NCBI GenBank assembly: GCA_001695595.3
Contig: MBPM02000002.1
Coordinates: 2,455,608-2,519,607, forward strand
Direction of reading: 5' to 3'
Length of the DNA: 64,000 bases
Source of the DNA: Plasmopara viticola
Lineage: Eukaryota > Oomycota > Peronosporomycetes > Peronosporales > Peronosporaceae
Shown: in pieces, positions 21,744 to 34,765 of the stretch
Layout: each line of letters starts with the position of its first letter
Numbering within the stretch: the stretch's first letter is position 1
Made by a program: the position numbers and the translations under genes
Notes under the pieces: model-generated
What the model saw: only the letters and a program-made list of their open reading frames with translations
Databases searched by the model: none
Told to the model about the DNA's origin: nothing

Positions 21744-22990
21744 GAAAAAACAAGTGGTTGTGAACTAAGGACCTCATTTATATGTTCACATTGCAATTTA
21801 CCAACCTCACATTAATTGGTAGCACTCGTTGGTCTACTGTCGACAAATTATTCGTTTTCGGCTTCTGCTTTCGGCTGGTCCCTCATTCCTACGTCTCGCA
21901 GTGGGTCTGCCTTTCGATCCCCGTAAATCGAAAATTTTCTGTACACGGAAAGAGTCGCTTTCGTGGGTTGATAGCAAGTAGCGACTGTGTGCTCCTTGCC
22001 CGTCATTGGCATAAGCAACTGGTGTGAAGCCTCGACGCTAACTTCTACCCACACTTCTTATCATGTGACTTTATCATCTGGGTAATAGCAGAAGAGAATT
22101 GAGTTAGTCGCTCAGGTGCATGGGAAAGCGAAAGAAAGCAAACGACAATTTTGACTCGAAAATAAGCAAGGTGTTTCTCTTTGTTGGTGAAGCAGGAGCG
22201 GAAAAAGGAGCGAAAGATCTCGCAAGTAATCTCAAGTTGACTTGGTGTATCAACAAGATCAAAAGCAATATAGTTTAAAGTAGAAGAAATTGATCCAGAT
22301 GTGACAAGCAAGATGGAAAGCGCTCTACACAAAGTTGAAGTCCTATTAGAGGAAGCAGAGCATATCCTTCTCCAATATTTTTGTAAAATAGTCAGCAATT
22401 TTGGATAAAACCACCACCGATTAAGATCCTTTCGCTTTGGCTTCAACTCTTTATTTGCCTTTCGGTTTGGTGTACAATAAAGCCTACCCCAAATGAGCAA
22501 CTAGTGCAGTAAATGATCGCACTGCCAACACGGCAGCGAGAGCAACCAAAAATGGAGTTCACGTTAAAGGGGTTAAAGTCGTCCGCGTACAGCGGTCGCA
22601 TCGACGAGACCGCGCAGTTGTTTGCAACTGGATCAATATTTTGCGGCGAGAGATGTTGCGCAGAAGTCGCGGGAATAGTAGTGTACGCAGAGATGTACAA
22701 GTTGACGATATGTGTGCTAGATGCGAAGCCATTGCCGAAATTCGCTCAACCGGTGCCAGCAAAATTTTCTGTGTTTTTCCAGACACACTTTTGGCTTGCG
22801 AGACCACGCAAGATTAAAGTGACTTGAGTATTTTTTAACGCATGCTGCATCACGAATCACTTTTCAAGTCTTGTGCTGGAAGTATTCGCCGCTGTTAATA
22901 GGATGTCACTGTCATGCATGAGAATCGGATAGAAGCCTTCGTACGTTCGATGGCTCTTTTCATTTTGCTGATTGACGGAAACATCAAGAC
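21744..22990. other. Intergenic, unassigned open frames
   Basis: A 151-codon minus frame (22045-22500) and a 104-codon plus frame (22513-22827, with MEFTLKGLKSSAYSGRIDE) show no family I recognise. The second could be an old retroelement piece because a Gypsy protease scrap follows, but it lies on the opposite strand. Confidence 0.3.
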
Positions 22991-23163
22991 AACGCTCTTG
23001 TTTGGAGATAGTATTGAGGCTGGGACGCTTGCATCTGCACGTGAATCTTTGCATCGCCCCACCAGACGATCAAGGGCTCATGCTTTTCTAGCCACGTCAT
23101 GCCTAGGATCTAGTCATACATGTTGGAATCAAGGACTACAATAACACCGTGCTGTCGTAACTC
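22991..23163 (-). pseudogene. Gypsy retropepsin C-terminal scrap
   Basis: The minus strand reads VIVVLDSNMYD, a stop (23110-23112), then ILGMTWLEKHEPLIVWWGDA in the same frame. The word group 'YDxILGMxWLExHxP' is characteristic of the end of the Ty3/Gypsy protease domain. The neighbouring sequence is too decayed to follow further. Confidence 0.7.
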
Positions 23164-25386
23164 TCAACTCTCACTATCAGTCATATCTCGATCATAAAAC
23201 AATCTAGAATTGTCCCCTCAGTCTTCAGAACGGAACTAGACCTAATTTTTCTGCTCTTTTAGAGCATCACTTTTCGACTGATCGCAGCCGTTTGCCACCG
23301 TGCAAATTTTGTGACGCTCTAGGCTCCCACAAAAAATTGTAATCATTCGCTTGTACATTTGCATGTACTACCAGCTGTCCATCGTGTCTGATATCTTTTT
23401 TGAGAGCTGTGAAGCTTCCGGGGCTAGGTTTATATAGAATGTGTCAGTCACACTCTCATCGCGAGTCCTTGTTTAGGGCGCACTACCCCTACAGGAACCC
23501 AGATCTGGAAGGAGCAACTTATACTAGTAGCTCACTCGAGCCATTGGGCGAGATAAAGGTCCGTTTATTGGTATTGTTTTAGCCAGGCACAAATTTCGTT
23601 CCCTTGCTTGCGAGAGCCAAAATAGCGGATGTTACCGTTCTAGGCAAAGCTTTAGTGCGTTAGAATCTCACAAACACAGTAATCTTGGCTTGCTTGCAGG
23701 GTGACCCTTATTATTGAACTCGACAATTGCTAAGCACATTGGGAGTTCCCGACCACAGTCGACTTGACTTGCTTGAGGAGTGGCCCTCAAGTAATGACCG
23801 CCATCAACTCAAATACATCAGACTTTGTATGTTGGCCACGCCATTCTTGCTTGCAGAACTGAATATGTGGGCCTTAATAAATTCAAAGCACGTCGAAAAA
23901 CGCTTTCTAACGGCTCCTTGATGTTTATCTGAAGCATATAGACTATGAAGAAGGGGCCGAACGGGCGAGCACCCTGATCCTCCATGTAAATGCAACGCAC
24001 ACTTGATTGTTAGTGATAAGTGCCTTCTTGGTGACCACTACATATGCTGTTGAGAAGAGAACAAGGTTCTGGAGTTTCCTCTCTTCGGAGGTAAAACTTC
24101 AGGCTTCACCGGTATGAAGACTCACCGTTACAGCTTGCGGAACTCATCATTCCTCGACTTTTGAGCATAGGTTCTCGTACAGCTTAAGCGCCGTCATGCG
24201 CTCCAGCTGCTTGGCACCAGAGAGAGAAGCAAATGTAGCTGCCGCCTCAGGCTTATAAAGGTCAAGCGTACATCTTAAAACCTTTGCAAGGGTTCAGGTA
24301 GACAATGCACCCGCGTGGGCGTAAACTTGACAGCAAAGTGCCACCAGGTGTGACGTGGTTACACAGCACCTTGGCGTGCAAGTTGTATTTGAACTTTCGA
24401 TGTTTAACTGCTCACTATTTCTTATCTTAAAGGTGCAACAGATTGCAGTTTAAAAGTAAAAATTCAATCCTTGTTGGTCCTACCTTAACTTTTATATCAA
24501 TCAAATTCAAATGAGAATTTTATGCAGGGACTATACCCGTTTGATATTACTCAAAATACCTCTGTATGCAATCCAGTATAGTTAAAGATAGGGTGCCTGC
24601 CATGCACCATGAAACACCATTCTTTTAAGACCTCTAAGAGCGAAAAGCCAGCATTGACCACAAAGGCTCGCTTTTATGTAACGGCCTGTTAGAGACGCAG
24701 CCGATACATATATGCGTTTTGCGATTAAGTACACTATGAGCGTACAGAACGTCGTGGTCTTGAAAATCCTAGTAAAAGGACAACGTTAAATGCACTACAT
24801 AAGCGAATGACGAACAAGTTTACAAGTAATTTTTTAAAGTTCTATAGTTTAAGCTCAAGTCTTTGCTACTCAGTTGTAAAAGCTTGCTTAAGCGGCGAAG
24901 AATGAACGGCTTTGTGATTGTGTAAGATAGCAAAAGCACAACGGTTTGTACAAAACATTACGACCAGCAAGGCTTTTAATTAGATCGTTCATCGTGTACA
25001 GACCCGCAATTTTTGCTCCACATATCAAACAATCGCTCCTGTTTATTTTCTCATCCCTTCATTCACAGTGCTATCTTCGACGGCTAGCCATTTCAATGAC
25101 AATAACTGTGCAAGTTTGTCATTATTTATTAAAATAAATATTGTCCCATTAATGTGCTTTCTCACTACACTAGGAAGGTGCTGATGTGGAAACAAATAGT
25201 AGCGTTTCCCACAATCCTATCATTGAGCATATCGCTTCAATGGCTGGGTCTACCTAACTGCTAAATCTTTATAATTATCGCAATCTAAATTGGTTTCGAG
25301 ATTAAGGAAGCACGAAAGATGCAGTCCAACTTAATGTCATTCCCACTGCCTACAATGCACATACAAGTAATTAAATCAGTCGTCCA
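23164..25386. other. Intergenic downstream of the methyltransferase gene
   Basis: No open frame over 65 codons and no repeat match. AT-rich, especially 24400-25380, which will include the 3' UTR and poly(A) region of the minus-strand gene ending at 25387. Confidence 0.4.
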
Positions 25387-28300
25387 TCACTCGTTAAAAC
25401 TATTGGTATTTACGTACTCCCACTCATTTTCCTCATCCTCCAAAGCATAAATCTGCTTCTCCGATTTATGCTGTAATTGCTGACTCCACCGCGGTGCCGC
25501 TTCATGCGTGTATCCATAATCAAAAAACAATTCCGCTCCAACGTCGATAGCTTCACTCGCAAATAATCCAATCCGATGTTCGCCATTCGATGCGATAATC
25601 CGCACATCCAAATTCGCACTCTTTTTCGCTTTATGATTGGCAAATTTTGCCTTGTTCCCTTTCCGCGCCGCATCGACGACATAGTCACTATTGACGCCAA
25701 AGAGATAACTCACAGATTTTCGATCGTAGATTGCCCCTCGCCGTTCCGCTTCTTCGTCCGTAATGAGTTCGCCCGTATATTCCAAGACAAAATCGTCTTT
25801 CTGAATGGGTTCCAAGGCATACGCTCCCCATCCATGGGTTGCAGAGAACGCAACGCCCACCCTCTTTTGGATACTTCCTCGCAACATGTTGACATTTTGA
25901 CACGAAACGAGTGCCTCGCAACGCAATGCTTTCGAGTCCGAGTGGAACGCCACGACGGCAGCGTCACTAGCACCACAAGTAAAACAATAATCGGGATCAC
26001 ACTCGCGACCAGCGCTCCAACATGGGCAAGCAGATGTTTGACATTTACTAACGGAACATTTACATCCTTGAAATCGATTTGGACACTCGCGAGGACAGGA
26101 ACAGGCACGATTGCACGCATGACCACGCTGTGTACAGCCACAGAGGTCGTCACACACTCCGTGGTGATTGCACGGTTTGTAGCTCAATTTCTTTTCTCGA
26201 TCGTAGCTCTGGTGATCACGCACACGTTTCGCTAACGAACGATTGTACCCGACACCAAAAGTCTGTCGTCGTCCTTTCTGGTATCGTTTTGTGGGTAAAA
26301 AATCGTTTTCCAAATCCAAAAACTCCCCACTATTACGTTGTAGCTTTTCGTGGCGCATAAATGTTCCAATCTGGGCACAGGAGCAAGTTGAACTCTTGAG
26401 GATTGCAGCAAGCACGCACGCATTGGATCCAAGTAGATTGGCAAGTTTACGCACGAGAACAATCTCGACCGGATTAAACGAAGGTTTTTTTTTCGTTTTT
26501 TTCTTGGCTAACAACACGTAACACGAAGAGCTGCAGGGAAGGGTTTTAGAGAGTAGCTTTTTCATGGTACTTGTGACGGCTGGGAGGTAAGAATTATCCA
26601 GATATTCGGATTGGTCCATCGCGCGCGCAAACTCTTCACGCCGCTTTCGACGTTTTGCGAGCTCGTTTAATCGTTCGGATTCTAGTAATTTCTCTTGCGT
26701 GACGAAGCTATTCGTCGCTAGTGAACTGATTCGAGTATGCGTGCGTCGTGAGCGTCGATATGCCGCAGTAGAGTGTGACGCAAGAGTCTTGATTTCATCC
26801 TCGGAAGAAAAAGCGCTCTGGTCGATACTATCTGCAGGATCTGGTGATGTCGAGCTTAAAGTGTTCTCTTCATCACTATCTTGGACGGAAAAGTCTTGTC
26901 TCGTGAGCTGAATATGTGGTCTACTTACCATTGGATAAACTGGATCTGCTCGGATACTTCGTTGTGGATTCTGAATTCCATGCTCAGAGCAATCATACGT
27001 GAAACATCGTCGACAAAAGAGGTCTCGATACCATTCTGCCACGTCTTCGTACGTCTTGAGATCACGTAAACCCAAAGCGTGTAGCGATTGAGCATAATTG
27101 GATTCAAACACTGACAAGGGTGGCTGCAATCGAATAAATAAAGACGGTGTTTGGTCATCTTTTTTTTGCAAAAACCAACAATGTTGAGCTAGTCGATCAA
27201 GAGGCTGACAAACATCAATGCACTTCGTTCTCGCATCGACTTTTCGAGCCAAAGTACGTAATTCCTGCACTTTTGCAAGCCGATTAGCAGTCCGTTGTAT
27301 CATTTGATCACTATCTCTAAGTTTGTAATAGTCGCTTCGTGGCTGATGGAATCCAGCTTCGCGTTCAAGAGCTAGAATGACTGGCTCAGACAGTCCACAG
27401 ATTCCAACAACAATCCGCAATAGATTTTCGTGCACCTCAGTATCCCGTGCACTTGATTTGACTCTTTTCAAGTCGTTTCCTTCCCCAAAGACGGCAATTA
27501 AACGTTCTTTCTCCATTGTTGTCGCGGTATATAAATCATTATCGATAACTAACTGCTTCCCATCGCCCAAGTACGGGACATATCTTAAAAGTGGATCATC
27601 TTCCACAAACACATTTTTACGGAGACCAATCATGGTAAAAGACCGACGAAGACCGGTAATGTCATGCGGAATCATAGTGACCGTTTCCGGATACACGACC
27701 GATTCAACTGACAATGCATTGCGAGACACGAAATATTGTACGTCTCCTACTAGCGAATTGTAGGGGTTGACTGTATGCGTCGAGTCTTGCATCGCGCGTT
27801 GATCCCTCGTCCGTTCAATGGGTGAGAGATTGGTCCACGATTGCTTGTCTAATTTTGAAGCAAGACATCCACAATGTTGCAATTGAGTATAGTTCCAATG
27901 GTCCAATGCAAATTACGTACTTGCAATGGTGGCCCATTGAAGCTGCCGAAAAGAATCACTTTGAAGCACTTGGTAACATTGAAAATATATCGCAAGCTGT
28001 TTCCGCGTTTCGTGAATAATATGACGCACGCGACGTACGTGACACTGTTCAAGTTGCGGTAGTTCTTGTTGTATCAATTGTCGGACTTGCTTGTTGAGCT
28101 TTGCCTGGCAAAGGGACGACCAAATCATACAAAATGGCAACACAGACGTGGTCAGAGTGAATCCGACCTTTTGATCAATGCTATCCTCCTCTTTCCACAC
28201 CTGTCTCTTGCCTTGATCGTGTGTCATGGCATCGTCTTGACCATTCAAATCAATCAACTTGCACTTGGTTTTCATCTTGCCACTTTTATCATACTCCCAA

Positions 28301-29780
28301 AGAGGTCGATCGAGTTCTATACCGACAAGAGTGAAAACACATTTAAGTGTGGAATGCATGGACCAAGAAAGCATGGTGACACCTACCGGTAGAGTATGGC
28401 ATAATCGAGACTTGGAGGAGATTCGATGGAGCTTCTTCAAACACGAGCCGTCGCCACGCTGTCGTATGAAGCACTGGATAATTTGGTGGTGCAGTACAGT
28501 CAGCAGCGACGCACGACATATTGGACGCTAGGAACCCCCCACTTCGAGAAGGTGGCGCAATAGATGACAATGAGCAAGCGGTATCCGCTGTCCCAGTCGT
28601 CGTACTCACTCCCATTCGAGCTCGACGAGTCTCAACTCCATTACAAATGTTAACTTCATCCTGTCCGTCGTTCAAGTTCTCTTCCGGCTTGCCGTTTGAT
28701 GACTTTTGATTGAGAGTTCGCCGTTTCTGTGTACGAAAAAAAGCCATGAGTTTTTCCTGCTCTTGCAATTCCGTAAACGACAGCTTTTCTTTTAAAGAAT
28801 GCGTCTCAATCGCCTCGGGACGACGCCTTAATGTCTGTGCATCGCTTGTCGTTGCAGTCTTCAAACCGTCTGGACGCGGTCGTTTCTTTGAAAACGCTAC
28901 TTTCGACCGCTTGATTGTTCTCTCCAATCGATTCATTTGTACCAACGACTCGTCACCCTCCACCCGTTCGTCTTGACTACCCACGCCACTCTTTGCATCA
29001 ATACCTTGTTGACTCGACTCCCTATCCATCCTCTTCTTTAAATTAATTGCCTGCTGCTCTACCACTTCCTTCCTCTTTCCTTCATTTGCCATACATTCAC
29101 GTCCACCTCTTCGGTTTATCTCTCGATTCAGCATCGTCTCGTGCATCACCTCTCGTTTCTTGCTTATTTCTTTCCTCTCTCGATTTACTTTTTGCCTCTC
29201 TGCCGACTTCTGAATGAACTTCTCCCACTCTTTAGTTTCCGTTTCTGCTATGTGTTTCATGGGAAACCTCGCGGAGGGGGCCACTTTACGCGCTTTTGAC
29301 TTGGCAAACACACTGTTTGCTTCCTCACTTTCATTTCTCACCCATTCTTTTCGACGATTTTGACCGTGAAGTCGCTCAAGCATTTGCTGTTGAGCTTGCA
29401 GCTCGTGATAGTTCATGCCTTCCACGATTGCCCGCATCTCAGCGTCGTATCGACTTGTTGGCGCACCTTTTGTCTTTTTAAGTCTTTCATCACGTTCCGT
29501 TTGAATTGATGGCACTAACTGTTGCGTCTCAAGATCATTTTCATGCACTTTTAAACTCTTTTCATGTATTTTGCGGCGTCTATTCAGACGCTGCTTAGTT
29601 GAGTGACGTACCCTGGGCTTCACTTGCAATGCTTCCTCGTCAGAAGAGGAACTTTGAGCACTACTGACCAACTCAATCACATCTTGAAAGCCTGTAGTAC
29701 AAACGTGAGCGTAGGATGGAAGGAAAAGGCAGGCAGAGACGCGTACCACTCATTCTCGAAGTGGGACAATTGAGAGTCAT
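25387..29780 (-). CDS. Enhancer-of-zeste-type histone H3K27 methyltransferase (PRC2 catalytic subunit), four exons
   Basis: Model on the minus strand: exons 29780-29747, 29691-28387, 28316-27921 and 27848-25387; introns of 55, 70 and 72 nt, all GT-AG with frames that join exactly, giving 1398 residues. The third intron contains the stop TAA (27912-27910) that would otherwise split the frame. Residues 1-446 are charged and low-complexity, with Lys/Glu-rich helical stretches. CRRCFTYDC (857-865) and a SANT-like region (about 1034-1074) are typical of E(z) proteins. A cysteine-rich CXC domain spans 1134-1204 and the C-terminal SET domain 1232-1357, with GWGAYA, EYTGELI, FANH and ELFFDYGY. Known role: methylation of histone H3 Lys27 for gene silencing in the nucleus. 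Odd point: the usual NHS in SET is NHK. The first exon and start ATG are the least certain part. Confidence 0.88.
27849..27920 (-). other. Intron 3 of the E(z)-type gene (72 nt)
   Basis: Donor GTACGT at 27920-27915 and acceptor AAAATTAG ending at 27849. Length is divisible by three and the intron carries the in-frame TAA, so unspliced transcript would end there. Joining gives ATT GCA A|AC AAG (Ile-Ala-Asn-Lys). Confidence 0.75.
28317..28386 (-). other. Intron 2 of the E(z)-type gene (70 nt)
   Basis: Donor GTAGGT at 28386-28381 and acceptor TATAG ending at 28317, with a pyrimidine-rich stretch before it. Splicing joins codon ACC, then G|AA, then CTC (Thr-Glu-Leu), restoring one frame between two otherwise separate open frames. 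Size fits other oomycete introns. Confidence 0.8.
29692..29746 (-). other. Intron 1 of the E(z)-type gene (55 nt)
   Basis: Donor GTACGC at 29746-29741, strong pyrimidine tract, acceptor CTACAG ending at 29692. It joins ATG AGT G|GC TTT (Met-Ser-Gly-Phe). Less certain than introns 2 and 3, because without it the open frame could begin inside or after this segment. Confidence 0.55.
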
Positions 29781-30358
29781 TCGACCCAGATAGCAATACA
29801 GAGGTGGGTCAATTCCACCCTGGGAAAGTCGGAGGCAGTTAATTTTTATTGGTAGAAAGAGAAATGTTTATAATTTTCAAATGAGTTCGAAAATTACGAT
29901 CGTCAAATATAAGTTGCTGGTACACCCTGTCACAGACTTCTTGCTATGCGATGACTGAGCAGTCTCCTTGTCACTTCTCCTCACATTTAATGCGAAGTTT
30001 GCTATTTGTGCTTATGCATGAACAAATGTCTCCATTACCACTTTTTCCTTCAATTTGTAACGCTTTTGGAAGCTCGCTGTGCGCACTGAATAGAAAATCA
30101 GTATCGAACCATGTACTGACTAATTCGAAACGATTTCGCGATGGCAACAGTACGTTGATTGCGCCACCATGATCAAGCGATAAGGATTATTGTTAAAGCA
30201 AATATTATTGATAGTTGAATGCAGGATAATCCCAGGTTTAAAGACAGCGAAAGCTCGGAGAAGTCAGTCAGATCAAAGTCTTTCTTCTTCGTCTCCGGTC
30301 CAGTCGCACTGACTTTTCCTTTCGCTCCGTCCAAGCCTCTACTTGTCTAACATCCGAA
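29781..30358. other. Upstream region of the E(z)-type gene
   Basis: Will contain the 5' leader and promoter of the minus-strand gene. No motif could be assigned. A 43-codon plus-strand frame at 30223-30354 is not supported as a gene. Confidence 0.4.
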
Positions 30359-30955
30359 ACAATTATAAAGCTTAAACACCCTGTCCCCTGCGTGAAATGC
30401 TTCCGCGAAGGTCCCAATCGACACCCACGTGACTACGCGATTCAAAAGGCTACATGCGTCGTATGCTCCCGATCAAGTCGGTATAGCATGTCACAAAGTG
30501 AGAGATGACTCGTCAGGGAAGAGTTTGTTTAGTCACGCAGTATTTGCTTAGAGTTTTGCTGCTCCATATGGACGTTAGCTGAGACCACGCGATCGACAAT
30601 TAGGAGAAAGCGTGGACCGCGTGGGCTCTCTGTATGGTGAGTCGCAGAATCCCGGCGCATGTACTTGGAGTTACAACACTTTAGCATGGAGACGTTTGAG
30701 CAAACGTGTTGCATCCCTCTGAACATCAGTTCCAAGCTTAGCAACGTCGGCACCAAGATGGAATTTAAGGACATGGCGATCTGCTTGTTGTGCAGTCTAG
30801 AGCTACGAGAGCGTTGAGAGATGAACACTACCAAGCTCAAAACGCAAGACGCTGTGAAGGTGCTCATGAATGAGTATATCATGCAAAAAGTCGAGAGCAA
30901 TTTTGTGGTGGAGACTGGAGACGCGGCGATGGCGTTCGATGCCGAGAGATTCTAA
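30359..30955 (+). pseudogene. Possible decayed zinc-binding protein gene
   Basis: One frame of 199 codons is interrupted by four stops (30506, 30530, 30638 and 30815). It has coding-like texture: near the start HPVPCVKCFREGPNRHPRD and then ATCVVCSRSS, that is two CxxC pairs about 20 residues apart, as in small zinc-binding folds. Near the end ICLLC and a helical stretch KTQDAVKVLMNEYIMQKVES appear. A GTGAGT donor-like site at 30637-30642 overlaps one stop, so part of this could be a spliced gene instead of a dead one. No family recognised. Four stops in 199 codons is fewer than chance, but only modestly so. Confidence 0.3.
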
Positions 30956-33900
30956 GACCATTAGCTTCTCTTCAGTACTTGAGACAGCCTAACGTTCGAA
31001 ACACTTCTTAACCAATAAATGTGACACACACTAAGTAACAAACCATAGTCCCCACAAGTCTAATCTTTTTGAGGTACCTCCTGTTCAGCAGTTAGCAACA
31101 TGAGTTCAATTAAAAAGGCAGCACAGTAATCCAACGAGACGATAAATATAAAAATATTAATCAATGTACTAGCCTCGTCATCCGCATCTAGAACACTGTC
31201 GTGGTCGTACAGAATTTTTTTTCGACAATAGCTTAAATCAAATTGTCCGAGTACCAAACAACACATCAGCATGAATACGCTATGCCGTGGGACGACTCGG
31301 TCGCTCGTAACATATATGTTTGTTCAGAGTAAACAAGACCATAGCTTCTGGGCGATTGTGATCCGACTACAATAGCGGCAAAGGGCGAAGAGAAAAAGTA
31401 CGAAGCTCTAGTCCAGTTTGTAAGTAGGTGGCTCGTACTTCCAAGCTAATTCCGTTAATAGCTCTGTACACGCCATATTCGGTGCTCTTTAGATACTTTT
31501 CGGTTTTCGCGCACTCCGTTTTAAATTTCGAATTGAATGTCAATTCACGACGGGCCAAGACTGGTCACAAACTACCACGGGGACACAACGGTGTAAAAAC
31601 ACGATGATAAATCGAGGCTCAAATACTGTCGGACTACTCGTTCGTACCTGTCAAGCGATTTGTGGCTGCTTAAAATGCTTCCTTCGCTGATATGGGCTTC
31701 AGACCCCGGCTACTACGAATGCTTAGGGTAAAAAGTGCGCATCTCCAAGATACAGCAATCAATCTCATAAAATGAGAATTACCGAGCATAATTTTGCAGC
31801 TCGAAAAAACGGACCTTTTTGACAAAGATTTGAATCTCATTTGTAAACAAAGATCTTTGAAAATTGTGGCTATATTTTTTTTACACTTTGGAATAGATTG
31901 AGCAAAATCGATATACGAGAAAAAGTACTTTCGTTGAGCCCTAAGGCTCGGTGGAGACGGCTAGCTAATTGTCGCACAGCAACTTATGATTTAAAGCACC
32001 GGAACGCTTTTAATAAAGTCCTTGAATGAGATCTGAATGTGGGCTCAGAGCATCCCAATCGATCGGCGGCTGGCTTTGTCTGATCGAAGATATGACCAGC
32101 ATCTTCGACGTCTGATTAGTTTTGCCCAAATATAGGTCCACACACTCATACGTTTTAGAGCGAGAAAATTTGCTTTGCTCCACGAAACACTAAGCGCATT
32201 TCTGGCGATGACGTCGCGCAAGAATGTACTCCAGATATCTGTGGCGCTTGCTCTAGAGAAAAAGAAGATGATGTCTTCGTATCATGCGGTGTGCTGAGTA
32301 CACTTCGTTCGAGTATCACTAACGACTGGCATTTGGTGAGTTCAATGGAAATGTGCAAGTTAACGCCAACGACCTCAACCGTCTTTGCCACGACAAATTT
32401 TATAGTCTTCAACGCGTGGCCAAATTGCTCCGAGCGAGTAGCTCAACTCGCGCCTCTCTATACTCACTTCGTCTCCAGATTCAGACATTGGCCCTTCTGA
32501 CAAGTCCGCCTTCTATGGCCGTGTATTTGTATGTATAACCCGGCACCGACGCTTCTGTGTTTACTTGTCCCGCGTCACAATACGACCTAGGAATTCCTAC
32601 GTAAAATGTTTTTCTTTTTAATATTGTACGCTAAGCCTCTTTGACCATATTTCAAAAGGCAAATAAGAACCAGTGTAGTCTTAGAGGCGGGATTATGTGC
32701 TTTTGTACGTCATCATTTGACATTCTAAACACCATATACTTAGCTTCAATCGTATTTATAATCTCTGGTCTCTCAACCATATTTTTCTTTTTTTAAGTTT
32801 CAACTCAAGACCGTAAGCCTTATCGAAACTGGCCTTATATTTGCTGACGCGATGTATAGTGATGGTTTGATAAGTTATTAAAAAATTACATCGAGCCAAG
32901 AGGCACATGGTGGTGGTTGGCATGGAGCGCTAAGACTAGCTTGTTTATGTACGTAAAGAGCTTAGATTCTGTAGAAGCATATATGAGAACGCTTGATACA
33001 AAATTTGCGAGTGAGAGCATGCTGCTCCAGTGCCTCGATTTATTGAAACATCCACGACGCAATAGGTTTTTGGCGCCCCGATTTTACTTTGCGCTTAATT
33101 ACCGGTCCTCGGATGGTGTGCTGTGGACATGATTAGCTTGGCTTTGGAAAGCTTGAAAAAACGTCCGCGAAACGGAAATCTCAGCTGGAGACTATTGTTT
33201 TTAGGAGACTATGTTGTCCAATGTCAAAGCTATCATATGAGTCAATTTACTTTACCATTAAGCAAGGACTGCAAAACTTATGGTGTCTGCCAACCCTTTC
33301 GATAGGCCAAACATACAATCTATACTGTTGATATTCCAGCAGTGTAACAGCTTCGGCAACCTTATCAGTTGCGCAGCCGCGTAAGGCAAGCACCTAGCCC
33401 GTTGGCACATCTTTCATAAGCAAATAAATAGGCAGACCTGCGTATACAGCTTGGTCACCATAAATTGCTGCTTATCAGGCCATCCGTGAGTCTTTTCTCG
33501 ATCGAGATGATTAACTAGCAGTGTATTATAGGCGTTATCGAGAATACGATACCCTAGGTGCTAAATTCAGAGACCCACTACACTTGGCGGGTCAGTTGAT
33601 TGGTGTTTGATAAACTTGCCCGGCTTTGTTGAGAGCCGATGAAGCCACGTACTTAATATACGCACAATTTCTTGTTCGAGTCGCTAAACGTGTTGCCCAT
33701 CAAAGCCTTACAAATGGCTGCAAAATGTCTTTCCGTCCTACTTGGCCAAAATTAGAATAATAATGGATGGAGTTATGGCTGTGATAAGAGCCAGCTAATA
33801 AAACAGGCAATAAGACAATGCGTTCGCCAAAGCAATCTTTTACTTGACTTATACTTTACCTCGACGGTAAATTTCACATGGATTCAAATCGTCTGTCATA

Positions 33901-34765
33901 ATTTGCAAGAGGGGACTGTGACGCGATTCGGATGGGTGCATGATCAACTTAAATTACTAACGACTTAAGATCTAGCGGGTGAATCTTAAATTTGATAGCG
34001 AACTACATCGCATAAGGATTTTTGTCATAGACAAAACTTCTTCTTGACAATTTTAAGCGCAGTCACTCGATCTTTTTATTAAACGTCATTACAGTGCCGA
34101 TGGTGTATCTGACGGGTAACAAACATAACTGAATGGTCTTTCTGAGTTTTGCAAGGCCATACAGCACTTGTATCTGGCTTTTTTGCTATGTCAGATGTAT
34201 CTTTGCGTTGTGTCTCCCCAAATATTATCATGTACCCATATCAAAAGGATTATATAGTGGTCTCACGTCTTCACGTGGATCTCACTAAGTTTAGGTTAGT
34301 AATCTGCAAGATTGAGATATTTACTCAGGGCATTCTGATGTAACACGACCGTCCAATCAATGATGGTCTTGTACTCTTTGTTGTGGAGATGGTAAATTGA
34401 AAACTGAATATACTTATAAGGTCCTTAGTTTGCAACGACTTACCACCTCCAAGCTAATTGTGTATTTAAAAATGACTTACCCTCCGGGCGCAATCATCTC
34501 AAGTCCGTGTTCATGCGCCTTTCTATGACGTAACTTTTGCGAGTCATGCTTTTTGACAGGTGATTTATAACATTCTCCCGGACTTGACTTCGTGGTGGCG
34601 GTCTCTACTCTTATTTATCAAGTCCGCTCAATGCGAAACATGCTGTATTTCTTTCTCTGGGTCCCACGTGCTCCCGTGCTCGGAACACCATTTCACTTGA
34701 CAAGCAATATGCGTCTATGTTGCACCTTGCGAAAGTCTAAGAGTTTATTCTCGACGTACGCCTGT
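30956..34765. other. Long intergenic region, nothing recognised
   Basis: Only short open frames (60-85 codons) without motifs, for example 32155-32412 (-) and 32917-33132 (+). Parts of 33400-34600 may be the decayed 3' side of Gypsy D but could not be aligned to any domain. Confidence 0.35.

Noticed and set aside
25576..26235. 219-codon open frame on + inside the methyltransferase gene
   Set aside because: It is antisense to the CXC/SET coding exon; its residues follow from codon use of the real gene on the other strand.
27849..27906. Start of a separate methyltransferase at the TTG at 27906
   Set aside because: Not an ATG, and the segment is better explained as a 72-nt intron; joining it restores a frame with upstream coding sequence.
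29681..29749. Start of the methyltransferase at the GTG at 29749 without an intron
   Set aside because: It would need a non-ATG start and would translate a pyrimidine-rich segment that looks like an intron ending in CTACAG.
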